This document shows positions 10,392-26,389 of a DNA stretch of 64,000 nt, one piece after another; position 1 is the stretch's first letter, and every line of letters begins with the position of its first letter. The DNA comes from Hesseltinella vesiculosa (lineage: Eukaryota; Mucoromycota; Mucoromycetes; Mucorales; Cunninghamellaceae). The stretch lies in the NCBI GenBank assembly GCA_002104935.1, contig MCGT01000002.1:992001-1056000 (forward strand), written 5' to 3'. A model generated the notes under the pieces. That model did not search any database. It saw only the letters and a list, made by a program, of their open reading frames with translations, and was not told the origin of the DNA. Position numbers and translations under genes: made by a program.

Positions 10392-11752
10392 GGACTTTAT
10401 TGGAAAGGGCTCATTGCTGCTGGTTAAGAAAAAGAGAAAGACACGTGCGTCAGCGAGTTCGCCTTCTTGCCCTGATACTTACAGCACTGGGAGGCTTTGT
10501 GATGTATAGACACTACAGTGTTGAAGCATTATTAGTTGATGTGTTGAAAAGAAAAATGAAAGAAAAAACGGTTTGAAAGAAAGGCGAAAGAAGACTGGAA
10601 AGTCCTTTTTTTTTTTTAAAACTTGTTCATTTTGTCACAAATGCCGGACTTGCCTTTTTTGGTTTGGGTTTAGGGAATAAGGGGGGGTTGGGGATTCAAA
10701 AAAGATGGTTTTTTGCAATTTGGTGGGTGGCTCCATTTGTTTTTGACATGCAGTCGTGTCACCTGAACAACTTGGACAAGTCAATGAAAGAGACACTCTC
10801 CTTTATTTTTGAACAGTGGATGGAGAAGGCGTATAAATCTCCTAGATAGACCTGTACACATCTTTCCACTTTAGCTGTTCCTTGACAGGTGCTTCTTAAA
10901 AAAGAGAACGATTGGGGGGAATGAATGGAAAACGAAGGAGCTCATTTTGCGCAATGGGAAAAAAAAGGAGATTGAATTGCTGCGCAGCGCACACTTTTTT
11001 TTTCGGAGGTGACACGGTTGCCATGGCAACCTTCAAAATTTACCAGATTTGGTTTAGTGGTTTCATTCCATTTGTGCAAGCATTCCCAAATTCAAGCAGA
11101 TCATCCTCCGTTTTTGCTAAATCAATGACACCTTTCAACCGTCAGACGTTGTACCAGCTGGTAAACAAAAGAAAAAAAAAAGATTATAAAAGCATGTTTT
11201 CCGAGTGGATGTCACAAGTCAAATGAATCTTGATGACCAAGGTTTCCAAGAACACGAAATTCTCCTTCCTCGCTCGTTTCTTTTGCCAGACTGCCATGCC
11301 ACCTCCCTGCATCGATGGTTGACAGACAAAGGAGACATCGATCCACCATTTCCAAGTTCAGCAATGTACAAACGAAAGAATATAGAAAAGGTGTCATGCA
11401 CAGCGAGAGCAGTGAAGCATGGATATGCCTGAAAGCAGCCTACCACCGATCCTTGACTGAACCAGATCACTAGCCATGGACGGATGGAGATCACTAGATT
11501 GGCCAACACCAGTACGACCTGGACAAAGTTAAACGAGAGACCGTTTACTCTACCGAACAAAAAACGGAGATGAGCTTGAAGTAGTAGAAAAAGCATGAAA
11601 GGCACAGTCAGTCGAGTAGTGCTAGCGGTGTGGCTTGCGCAAAACGCTGCAGAAACTCCGCTAGCAAAAAAAAAAGTTGAGCCCTTTTTTTTTTTTTTTC
11701 GTCTGCTTTTTTTTCTTTTTTTTTTTATTACACATATCCTACATTCATCGTC
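10392..11752. other. Intergenic region between the acidic-protein gene (-) and SPB1 (+)
   Basis: A divergent promoter region of 1.36 kb. It includes the 5'-UTR intron of the minus gene (10482-10420) and TATA-like sites TATAAAT at about 10831 and TATAAAA at about 11186. A pyrimidine-rich block with T-tracts at 11685-11735 lies just before the SPB1 ATG, as expected near a start site. Weak frames at 10748-10849 (+) and 11219-11593 (-) are not supported as genes. Confidence 0.5.
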
Positions 11753-14895
<3,143 letters not shown>

Positions 14896-15068
14896 ACGCC
14901 CTGGTTTTTAACCCTTCCTTCTGTCGCATTCCCCCCCAGTTAGATTTTTTTTTGATAATTCCTTTTTACTTTTTTGTTTTCTGTACGCATCATTCTACTC
15001 TCATTTTGTGCATATGTTTAAAATTCTCGGTTTGACACTAAGCTAAAGTCTCGTCAGTAAGAGCTGCA

Positions 15069-15121
15069 ACAGCGGGTCACCCGCTGCATGAGAGCCCTAT
15101 TTTTTTTTTTTTTTTTTTTTT
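15069..15121. repeat. GC-rich perfect palindrome next to a T22 tract
   Basis: The sequence CAGCGGGTCACCCGCTG (8-nt arms, 1-nt centre) starts at about 15069 and is followed 15 nt later by 22 consecutive T (15100-15121). It sits between the SPB1 stop and the next ATG at 15185. The core CGGGTCACCCG has the CGG...CCG form bound by Zn2Cys6 factors, so it could be an operator for the downstream gene. Hairpin plus T-run could also be a chance juxtaposition in a T-rich genome. Confidence 0.5.
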
Positions 15122-15184
15122 GTGAGAGCGCTTTTTCACACTCCTTGTTCTTGGTTATTGCCGTATATTATTCACATTGGAAAC

Positions 15185-15783
15185 ATGAAAATTCAATCGG
15201 CAAGAACTGTCTTTCACCTGCGCATCACCTTGTCCAAGGTAGATTCAACTAGCACGTACCTCCCTTGTTCTGACGCTTCTCTGCTACGGTAGCTATTGCA
15301 AGTCATCTTGATCGTGCCAGACGAAAAAATCGAATGGTACAACAACAATGACATTCACAGCAAGCTCATTCCTACTCTCTACGATGCCATTGTCAAGCAG
15401 CTCATCCAAAATTCTAATGAGCCATCAAAACGCAAACGTGACCTGGAAGTCAAGCAGAAGATCAACAAAAGTAGGCCATAGACTGAAAGTCACCGAAAAC
15501 GACTAACTGTTTGCATTTAGCTGGCCTATTTACGTTAACCTACTCTTTCCACCAACTCAGCCGCCCACAAGCCTTTTTGATTAGGGTTCGTAAGATGGCT
15601 GTTCAAGACAGGCAAATAGACTGACCCTGTTGGTTCTCTCCTTGACCATAGACATCCTTAGGACAGATCGAGTCATCCACTTACCGCCCTATCGGCCTTT
15701 CGCCTTACGAGCTGCATCTTTGGTTGGCTGATCCCAAAGACGAGCAGACCCTCCACACCTACTTTGCTACCTCTACAGCATAA
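15185..15783 (+). CDS. Small conserved-looking protein, unknown, 140 aa
   Basis: Four exons (15185-15238, 15293-15470, 15521-15589, 15662-15783) join in frame. The start MKIQSARTVFHLRITLSK is followed by strand-rich sequence (QVILIVPDEKIEWYNNNDIH), an amphipathic helix (LIPTLYDAIVKQLIQ), a basic linker (EPSKRKRDLEVKQK), and a C-terminal part with TLTYSFHQLSRPQAFLIRV and YRPIGLSPYELHLWLADP. For the last intron I chose donor C|GTAAGA and acceptor CTTAG at 15661; an alternative pairing (GTTCGT to CATAG) changes only a few residues. Alternating strands and the aromatic C-terminal motif suggest a folded alpha/beta domain. I do not recognise the family. It lies 290 nt downstream of SPB1 on the same strand. 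Confidence 0.65.
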
Positions 15784-15828
15784 CGTCCTATAACAGCCAA
15801 TAAAGCGTGATACCCAGCATATTTTATT

Positions 15829-16176
15829 TCATAGAAACACGCCTTCCTCGGCATGATCGGCGCTGCTGGGGGCCGGTAGGTATTTTTCTCGAAAGGTTGC
15901 CACAGTGTCGGCCATTTCTTTGGCAGCAGCATCGTTGATACGCTCTCTGATAACAGCAATGGCAAGATCGATGCGCTGATTCTGGCGGTCAATCACTTCC
16001 TTGTTCTCTGCAATGGCTGACGTCAGATCGGGGTCCAAGTGGTCAGGATCAAAGTCCTCCATTTCTTCATTCGACCGAAGCAAGTGAATCATGGAGTTTT
16101 GAATGGTTGGGATTTCTGTCAAAAGGGTGGGAATAGGCATGTCGTGCAATGCCTTTTCAAATGTTGGCAAGTCCAT
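15829..16176 (-). CDS. ADC17/TMA17-like small protein (putative proteasome-assembly chaperone)
   Basis: Single exon of 115 aa, ATG at 16176. The core reads LLTEIPTIQNSMIHLLRSNE then DPDLTSAIAENKEVIDRQNQ RI, two amphipathic helices. In yeast Tma17/Adc17 (a chaperone for the Rpt6-Rpt3 base module of the proteasome) the matching pattern is IxxEIxxxxNSIxHLxRSNxxL followed by a helix with xxENExVIxxxxxRI; the spacing is alike. The yeast protein is somewhat longer. The C-terminus is acidic and flexible. The assignment rests on this one pattern, so treat it as probable. It is convergent with the unknown gene that ends at 15783 (45 nt between stops). Confidence 0.55.
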   Translation of the reverse strand: MDLPTFEKALHDMPIPTLLTEIPTIQNSMIHLLRSNEEMEDFDPDHLDPDLTSAIAENKEVIDRQNQRIDLAIAVIRERINDAAAKEMADTVATFREKYLPAPSSADHAEEGVFL

Positions 16177-16514
16177 GCTTGTATTGGAGATGCTGGTGAA
16201 AGTGGAGAAAAAAAAAAAAAAAAAAAAGGCTGCGGGGCGTCTGAGTTTTTTTTACCTCACAACACTTTGGAAGAAGAGAGATGAAAGAAGCGATTCGTCC
16301 GATTGGTCTGCGCGTAGGTTCTCAGTCGGAGCGCTCCCCGTTTGATTAAACCCTAGTCGCCCTGCCCGTCGAGGATCTTTTGCGCCATTCCAGACAGTTG
16401 GTTGGCATTCAAAATCTGGGGCATGTTTATTGATGTATATACAAGCGGATGAGGGAGGGAAGGATCAGGGAATCAAAAAAGTGGGTTGCGATCATTTTGC
16501 CGTGCCAGGTAGTT
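16177..16514. other. Intergenic region between ADC17-like and U2SURP
   Basis: 338 nt, with an A21 tract at about 16207-16227 near the ADC17-like start. On the minus strand a short frame (about 16423-16349) reads MPQILNANQLSGMAQKILDG, but I cannot splice it to U2SURP with a good donor, so it is left unannotated. Confidence 0.4.
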
Positions 16515-18957
<2,443 letters not shown>

Positions 18958-19348
18958 GTACTGTAAAAAAAAAATGGGAAAAAAATGAAAAAGAAATTCG
19001 GAGCTCAGCTTTTTTTTTTTTTTTTGCTCTAGCCTGGCATGTTCATGCCCTGTTTAGCTTGATCGCCTAGAGCTCCTCTGCGGAAAATGGTGCGCCTGAA
19101 ATAATAAAGAGAACAAACATGGTGCTTTTGAAGATGTACATGCAATAGGCTGTGCGGGTGCGGTAGGATGCTGAGAAAGTTGGGCTGCCCAGCCAGATAT
19201 TTCAGATTCCCCAGCCAAAAAGAGAGCTGAACATTAAGCCAATGCCGATTGACCAGGAATGCAGTAAGCCCCAACGCCTTCGTCGTATACCATCCTCCGT
19301 TGTGTCAGGAGGTGCTTTTACTGTATTTTGGGGAGGGGTCATCTATGT
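18958..19348. other. Intergenic region with a short open frame after ArgRS
   Basis: On the minus strand an ATG at 19342, only 6 nt past the ArgRS stop, opens a 46-codon frame ending in TGA at 19202. Its peptide has a basic RRRRW cluster followed by a hydrophobic segment (LLHSWSIGIGLMFSSLFGWG). Beyond the TGA the frame stays open, and with a possible intron (about 19135-19083) it reaches RTIFRRGALGDQAKQGMNMPG. It may be a small membrane protein, part of the ArgRS 3' UTR, or chance. The rest of the stretch serves as promoter for U2SURP; T16 tract at 19011-19026. Confidence 0.3.
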
Positions 19349-21215
19349 CTATATACGTTCTAATGGCTCGATGCCCAGCAAGCGCAGGCCATTGGCTAGG
19401 GTGGTTTTTGCTGAGGAGAATAAAAGGAGACGAGATTGGGCAACCGAGACATCGGGGATGTCCTTGACACGTAGCGAGGAGGTGGCCTGACCGGTGCTGT
19501 GTGCGAGGCGGAAGAGGTATTGGACAAGGGTGCTGGGCTCCATTGTTTCGTAGGATTGCTGCACGATGTCTGGGTATTGGGAGATGGTCAAGGCAAGCTC
19601 GACAGCTGCGTCGGAATCCACCAAGGAGGCTATGTCGTCGGCCCTGCTCACATCAAAAGGTGCATGCCGTTCAATGCCGCAGAGCCGAGCATGGGTGAAC
19701 TGTAAAAACACACCAGTGTAGCCGCGCGCCTGCGTCATCCGATCCCAAGCAAACGTGTAGTTCTTGATTCGTTTGGCGGCAACGTCTTGGATGATCACAG
19801 CCGAGGCACCGAGCTTGTCGGCGACAAAGTCCACAGCGGTGGAACCGGTGAGATGCTGGGTATTGCCGTTAGGGCTATTGGCGGTGATTCCTTGATCGAG
19901 CAGCTCTTGATACTTTGTCTCGTCTTGCTGCATGTTCCCAAGCATCGTTTCCTGAGCAACGTCCAATATGTCTTCCAAGAAAACCACAGTGCCTTTACGT
20001 GTAGACATGCCTTGGACCCGACCAAAGCCTGCATGGTGAAGCACGTCGCGCTCGTCACCTGTCATCAGGCGCCAGATGGCAAATAGTTGTTTCATGTGGA
20101 GGCTTTGCTCGGCACCGATCACATACACAGCCTTGTCAAACCCATGGCGTTCCTGGCGAAGCAGCAACGACGCCAAGTCTCGGGTAAGATAGAGTGAGGT
20201 GCCATCTTGTCGTCGCAGCACTGGTCTGCCCAGGCCTTCGTGACCCAGCGCTTCCAAGTCCACCAGCCAGCGACCATCGTCCTGGTGCTGCAGGAGCCCT
20301 TTGCGGTCGAGTCGTTCGTACACTTGGCTCAGGAGAGGCTCGGCCATGGACTCGCCAGCATATTCGTCAAACTGGATGCCAAGTCGGTCGTACATACCGC
20401 GGTAGCTGTCGATGCTGAGTTCTCGGAAACAACGCCATTGAGCAAGGGCAGCCTCGTCGCCATGCTCCATCCGTTGGAAGTACTGGTTAGCAGCGACATC
20501 GATCGAGTTGTCGTTCAGCACATCTTTGTTGATCGCTACATAGACTTGATAGAGGTGTTGGATAGGATCGCGAGCGAGCAGGTTTTCATCGCCATATTTT
20601 TCATAGCCTACAGCTAGGAGACCGTACTGCTTGCCCCAGTCACCAAGGTAGTTGATGCCAATGGCATGGAATCCCATGGCTTTATGGATCTTGTGAATAA
20701 AGTTGCCCAGGATCGTGCTCCGGAGGTGGCCAGCATGGAAGGGTTTGGCGATGTTGGGCGAGCTATAATCGATCAGCACAGTTTTGTTGCATGGCTGCTG
20801 GCAGCCATAGTTATTTTGTTCGTCGTAAACCTGATGCAGTGTATGCTTTATGTAGTTTGACAATGGAAAGCTAAATTGCAAAAAGGCGCCTTGTTTGTCG
20901 ACTTTTTCAAGCCAGGGACCCGATTGGATCTATTGCAAATGTAGAAAACGATAGGGATCAGCAATGAAGATCGCTTGAAATGCATTGGAGCAACGAAAAC
21001 TTTTATTGTCTTGTTGTAGAGCTTACCAGTGGGGCTAGATCTTGCTGCTTGGACGATGAGAGGAATGGCTGAAGGCGAGGAAGAGGCAAGGTGAATTGGT
21101 TTTGTCGTTGCGGTTTTGGCATGCCTAAGAATCGAGCAATGTGGGCTTCTGAACAGCTTGTATGCTTTGCAATCTGTTTGGAGATCGCATCACGGACAAG
21201 CTGTGCAGCATTCAT
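19349..21215 (-). CDS. Arginyl-tRNA synthetase (class I)
   Basis: Charges tRNA-Arg with arginine. Two exons (21215-21027, 20929-19349) give 589 aa. The N-terminal Add-1 domain (IQSGPWLEKVDKQGAFLQF) precedes the HIGH-type motif in SSPNIAKPFHAGHLRST. NYLGDWGKQYGLLAVGYEKYG is the strongly conserved block seen in yeast cytosolic and mitochondrial ArgRS. The KMSK-equivalent loop is GMSTRKGTVVFLEDIL, as in yeast. The anticodon-binding alpha domain follows and the protein ends LGIEPLERI, matching the family C-terminus. No second ArgRS is in the window, so I cannot say whether it serves cytosol, mitochondria or both; no clear transit peptide is visible at the ATG at 21215. Confidence 0.95.
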
Positions 21216-22591
21216 GTAATATGGTAGGAGAGAAAGAAAGCGTCGAAGGTTGAGGAGGAAAAAAAAAAAAGAGAGAGCAGGTTGTTTTTTTTTCATTGAG
21301 CGCCCGTGCCTCTTTTCGTCTTGACATGCAACTGGTTCGCTTGATATTTCTAGTATTGTCCTCATGGGTGATTGTATGCACCTATGCAAAACATCGAAAA
21401 TATCGCGCCAAATCGTTCGCTCAAGGGTAGTGAAAAGGTCCAATATTTTCAGGGCACCCAATTTTGCCAGGGGGTTCCCAGACAGTCAGACCAAAAAAAA
21501 TCATTCAAAATCCAACCTCCGTCCGACTCCCCTCTCCAAGATGAGAAATGCTCATGGTTAAAATGACTGAACAATCCATTTTTTGACGACAAAAGTCAAG
21601 CAGAGCCTCCATCGGCAGGTAAGTACGAAACACCATGCCCAAAATGCAATGGGAGTATGCTGTGAATCTACGATGGCGTCGTCATCAATAACAGCCAGGA
21701 ACCATCTCCAGTACTCTCTTTATCAGGGTTATAAATCGTATTCCTCATTTCATTTCTTTAAATGGACGAAGAGTAGGCATTTGAAACTGGTGTCAACTAA
21801 CAAATAACGCGCTGATGAGGCTTGGCGTTTTCTTGTTGAGTCTCGAGCCATTTGGGCAACGTTGGAACCTTCCAAATTGTATTTTTTTAGAGAACCAATG
21901 ACAGAAAAAACAGCACCAAAGGTATGTTCCGGTGATGAAGGCTTTTCATCCTTACGGCGAAACAGCCCGAAGAAAGAAATGCAAACTCTTCTTTATTTTT
22001 TACAGTGACCCCCGCCACAGAGATGTCATGCTTCATTTCTGTAGTGGAATGCAACTTTGTTAAAAGAGTATTGGTTCAAGATCAAAAGGACCAGTAAACA
22101 AACCCATCTGTGGAAAAAAAAAAAATAGAAAATGGTTCATGGGGGGGGGGCGAGGCATAGGTGGTACAAATGCGAGGGGAAAAAGACTCGAGATTTGCGT
22201 TTTTTTTTTTATTATTTGCGCAGCTTGGTAAAGATACAAGATTCCCGTTTCATGTTGTTTTTGTTTTCTATGTGCACATGTGCAAATGGAAATGGCTTGA
22301 GAGCGCCGAAGCCAGCATCCAGATGGAGATGGAGGCCATGCATGAGGATTACCCATCAACAAGTCAACAAGCTTCACAGTTGATGCGATTCCTCGGTCCC
22401 AGTTTTTTTTTTTTTTTTCCCTGATCCTCGGGGCAAAAGGCTGTTCATGGTGTTGTTTGACAAGACAGCTATTGGCCACTGGCGCATTAAAATAAAACAC
22501 TTGAAACAAAGGATCGACCAACAATTTCCCTTTTTTTTCTCTCCCTTCTTGAAATTGTCTACTCTTTGAACCTGGCCTGGTGAACGCCATT
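21216..22591. other. Divergent intergenic region between ArgRS (-) and the amino-acid transporter (+)
   Basis: 1.38 kb with A/T tracts at about 21259-21271, 22118-22128, 22200-22210 and 22404-22418, and a G10 run at 22141-22150. No exon chain could be built on either strand. Confidence 0.5.
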
Positions 22592-24319
22592 ATGTCTAAT
22601 TATATGAAAACTACCATAGAATCCGGGACCTCTTCACCGACAACCGTTCAAGAGGAACCTTTTAACTCGACGATTCACAGCACCATCCCTGGCTTTGGAA
22701 CTGCCTCGATTGGTGCCTCGAGTATGAATCTTGTTAATGCCATGATGGGCAGGTAAATGAGAAGTCAGGGATTGCGTCGGAGTCTCATTTTTTGACGACG
22801 ACATGATAGTGGAATTATTGGGCTGCCGCTGGCCATTCACCTATGTGGTTTCTGGTTAGGCATCGTCTGCTCCATATTGATGGGGATACTTACATGTCTG
22901 GCCATTCATTTGACAGTGGTATGTGGCATGCATGCCAATTGCTATGGACTCGACAGCCTGTGCGGACTTTTATTTGGTCGTTATGGGCATTTTGTTTGCA
23001 ATCTTGTACTTTTGTTCCATACAGGCATCACAAGCGTCTCTTACTATATCAGTAAGTCGGGCAGAGCAAGGAAATGACTTGGGCTAACTCTTGAAGGGAG
23101 GGTCTGATCTGACACAAATTACATTTTTGTTTGTTTGTTTGTTTGCTAGTGCTGGCGGACATTTCATCGTGTCTGATTGAGTTCTACTTGCCTCAATTTC
23201 CAATTTTAGCCAACCGTGTCTTGATTGTGGGTTTCTTGGGTGTAGCCGTGGTAAAAAAAAAAAAAAAAAAGAAAAAGAAAAAAAGAGAGGTCTGACGCTG
23301 CGGTCCTTTTTTTCTTTGCGCATGAACCAAAGGGGCTTCCACTCAGTCTGCCTCGGTCGCCAGCTCAATTGGCAAATTGGTCGACATTGTCAGTTATATT
23401 TTTACCACTGATGCAGGTTGGGGTAATGTTGCGGCTTCATTATTATGTGCCTGACTGGCATGAAATTGAATTGGAGGTGCAGCCGCTGTCACAAGACACG
23501 TTCAAAGGCATCGCCATCATGGCGCTCTCTTTTGGCTGCAGCCAGAACATTTTTGGCCTGTACCTCAGCACACGTGATCAGCGGCCCAGGGCTTGGCTGA
23601 CCATCTCTGTCATTGCCACTGTTCTTTGCTATGTTTTCAATTACACCTTTGCTATCCTCGGTTACCTGTGCTTTGGAAAGAACGTGCAGGCCAACGTGCT
23701 GCTGAATTTCCCTTTGGATGACACCTGCATCAACCTCGTGCGTCTGTTCCTGGCTATTTTCCTGGTCATCACTGTGCCGTAAGTTCCCCAGTTTTTTTGA
23801 TGCAATGCCTGGCCCGAGATCCCGAGACGGCCAGGTCAATGACCGAGATGGCTGACCTGTTTCGTTTCAAACGCAGCATGTGCATGTATCCTTGCCGAGA
23901 TGCTCTCCAGAGCCTCCGTGGAAAGTCTACTTTTGGCCAGGGCTCGAGTGATTTGGATCACAACATCACTACTTGCCTGTTGTTTGCTCCGATCCTTTAC
24001 CTGGGTGCCACCCTCACGTCCCTAGGCACTGTTTTTGACATCATTGGCGGCGTGTCGACCATGTTACTTGGTTAGAAAGAAAAAAAAAAAGCGAAAATAA
24101 CCCGAGGCCGTCTCTGACTTTTTCACCCGTTTAGGCTTCCTGCTGCCAGGGGCGGCGTTTTTTAAATTGTATTTTGGAAAACCTGTCGCGGCGTCCAAGC
24201 CATTGCTGTATACACCTCCTCCCATGAAGCCTCTGAATGGAACACAAGCTTGTGTTGCTGCTTGTCTATTAGTGGTTGGCACCATGATCCTGTTTTTCAC
24301 CCTGGCTGATTACCTGTAG
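22592..24319 (+). CDS. Amino-acid transporter, SLC38/AVT family
   Basis: Secondary amino-acid transporter of the AAAP superfamily (yeast Avt proteins act at the vacuole; metazoan SLC38 at plasma membrane or lysosome). Six exons (22592-22752, 22810-23051, 23150-23250, 23333-23778, 23877-24070, 24135-24319) give 442 aa. After a 35-residue cytosolic N-terminus comes the family's first helix with the unwound motif: SSMNLVNAMMGSGIIGLPLA. About eleven hydrophobic segments follow, including DTFKGIAIMALSFGCSQNIF, AWLTISVIATVLCYVFNYTF, GYLCFGKNVQANVLLNFP (family motif region), and a C-terminal helix VAACLLVVGTMILFFTL. Short N-terminus and length fit the AVT5-7/SLC38A11 branch better than long-tailed AVT1. 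Substrate cannot be told from sequence. Confidence 0.88.
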
Positions 24320-24802
24320 AGACCAAATAAAGTCACACCTTTCAAAAAGCCTACCCCTTTTTTTTTCATTGTGATCTTTTCGAAAATTCGGGAGAAAGCG
24401 CATTGTTTGTGTCGCTTCAAACGTGTGAAAACGAGACACATGACATGAAAATAAAAAACAATTTCTCAACAAGGGAACACGAACGCCTTATTTTGCCAGG
24501 TTCAACGAGGGACGTAAAAAAGGTGGTCATTTGGTATCACTGGGGTTGGATAGTAATCATGATATGGCATGAGGGATCCTCGTTGGTTTGCTTTTAGATG
24601 GCATGGCCTAGTTACAATGTAAACATGTTTATATTTTTTTCTTTGCTCCTTTTTTTTTTCTTCTCCTTTTTTTTTAATTTATTTCCACTGTGAAACGGCA
24701 GGGAAAAAAGCTTGTTCCTGACCTAGCATCCTGGAAACCTCTGCCCTTCTCTCTACATTCTTCAACAACCTCCAAAAAAACCTATTCATCCTTAAAGCGA
24801 GA
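24320..24802. other. Intergenic region upstream of the RRM gene
   Basis: 483 nt between two plus-strand genes, T-tracts at about 24358-24367, 24650-24659 and 24668-24677. Pyrimidine-rich sequence just before the ATG at 24803 fits a 5' UTR. No gene seen. Confidence 0.5.
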
Positions 24803-25610
24803 ATGACGACTAGCACCTTGTATCCAGCTTACGAGCCTATCCACAACAGCTACCCACCCGTGACCCCTCCGTATCCGTCACCAGCGTCGATGCTTCCAGA
24901 AGAAATATCGACCATTTTTGTTGTCGGCTTTCCCGACGACATGCACGAGCGTGAGTTTCAAAATATGTTTATTTTTTCAGCTGGCTTTGAGGCTGCCACG
25001 TTGAAGATCCCAAAAGACGAGGACGATGACTTAGCAACCAATAAAAAGCAAATTGTAAAAGCTGAGAAAAATGAGCTATCCACCAAAAAAACGAGCTCAT
25101 ACTTTTTATTCTTCTTAGATTGGGTTTGCCAAGTTTCGGACACGGTTGGAAGCCATGGAAGCCAAAGAGATCATCAATGGGCGAAAGGTGGACGCAGAAA
25201 AAGGGTCTGTTCTCAAGGCAGAAATGGCGAAAAAAAATCTACACAGCAACAACAAGCGCCACCCGAGCACGCACGACATCCTGACGACGGGTTACTATGG
25301 CAACGGATGGGATGCCTCATATGTGGAGAAACGGCCAGCATCGATCAGTCTGAAACGAGCAACGAGTCCACCCAATGCCAAGTCGATTTACGAGGCGTTT
25401 CACTCTGTGCCAGCCTGCCACGCTCCATTCACGTCCCATGTCACGCACGCTTCCCCTCCTCTGCTGCCAGCGCATCCTGGCTTTTTCTCTTCCAGCATCG
25501 ACTTTCGAACACGTGAGGACATGGCTCATCGAGTCGACAACAGTTACACAGCTCTCAAGCCCATGGAAAGTAAAGGATCAAGACAGTCCTCCATGTTTGC
25601 CATTCACTAA
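24803..25610 (+). CDS. RRM RNA-binding protein of the RBPMS/Whi3 type
   Basis: Two exons (24803-25054, 25119-25610) give 247 aa. A single RRM spans about residues 33-125. Its RNP2 strand is STIFVVGFPDDMHEREFQNM and its RNP1 strand, just after the intron, is IGFAKFRTRLEAMEAKEIIN; VLKAEMAKKNLH closes the domain. The IFVxGxPxDxxxREFxxxF pattern and the xxxAKxNxH ending are those of RBPMS/couch potato in animals and Whi3/Scw1-like proteins in fungi, which bind mRNAs controlling cell cycle and wall. The rest is Ser/Pro-rich and disordered. Fungal Whi3 proteins are usually longer with a C-terminal RRM, so exact orthology is open. Confidence 0.8.
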
Positions 25611-26389
25611 AAAAAAACTCCATCCAGGTAACCTCGTCATTTAAAGTTAAACTTTTTTTATTTTTGCTTGGGGTAAACTTTTTTTTCGCCTGCTTCTTAG
25701 TCATTTTGCAGCAAGCCAACCTCCTTCATGTTGTTAGCCAATGAAACAAGTCCAAAAACCACCTCATTCATCTCATTTTTCTCATACGTCTTTTTACTGA
25801 TATTTGTTTGCAATAAAAGAAAATAAGAAGTGCACGAAAGCTGTCATCGCCACTTTTGGCATGTGATTGCTTTTTTTTGCTAGATTTTGTTGGGCGGGCG
25901 GCCGGAATGCGTGGCAGCTTGTCAATTTGCGTCCTTTGATCATTTAACGTTCAACACCCGACACGGGGGACGAAGCCGGAGTATTTTTCGCCCTTTCTAT
26001 TTTTCTGGAACCCCCGCCTCCAGTATTTAAAGAAAAACAACAGGCACCTGTTGTTTTCTTCTTCTTCTTTACTTTCTCTTCAATTACTTTTTGGGTGTCA
26101 TTGTTCTATAACAATCTCACCTTTCTTTGTTTATTGAAAACGGTAAGGAACCATGGTGGCATTTTGGTGCTTTGATCCGGAGAAATACAGATGGCTTTCA
26201 TTTTGGGGATCTTTTTGATCATTGACTTCATCTATTTTTTTTGCCTCTAGTTCTCGAATCTTTTATCGTCCCTTCACAACCCTTACAGAGGCAGCAAGCG
26301 GTTGGGTGATCGTCCTAGAATAGAATTCTAAAGCTTCATATCTCTCTTCTTTTATTTTCCCTGTTTACTTCTCCCCTTTTTTTTTTACT
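25611..26389 (+). promoter_or_regulatory. INO1 promoter and 5' UTR with intron
   Basis: A TATA-like TATTTAAA lies at 26024-26031, followed by a pyrimidine-rich start-site region. A 5'-UTR intron is predicted from 26143 (GTAAGG) to 26250 (CTCTAG); it contains an ATG (26153) that would otherwise be an upstream start. A CATGTGA at 25860-25866 matches the core of the yeast inositol-response element (UAS-INO), 165 nt before the TATA; the factor pair that reads it in yeast is not known to be conserved here. Confidence 0.5.

Noticed and set aside
11219..11593. Minus-strand frame with hydrophobic start between the acidic-protein gene and SPB1
   Set aside because: Only the first third looks membrane-like, splice sites are weak and no family pattern appears.
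19202..19204. In-frame TGA as a selenocysteine codon
   Set aside because: The frame after TGA is open, but there is no known selenoprotein pattern and I cannot evaluate a SECIS element; a simple stop is more likely.
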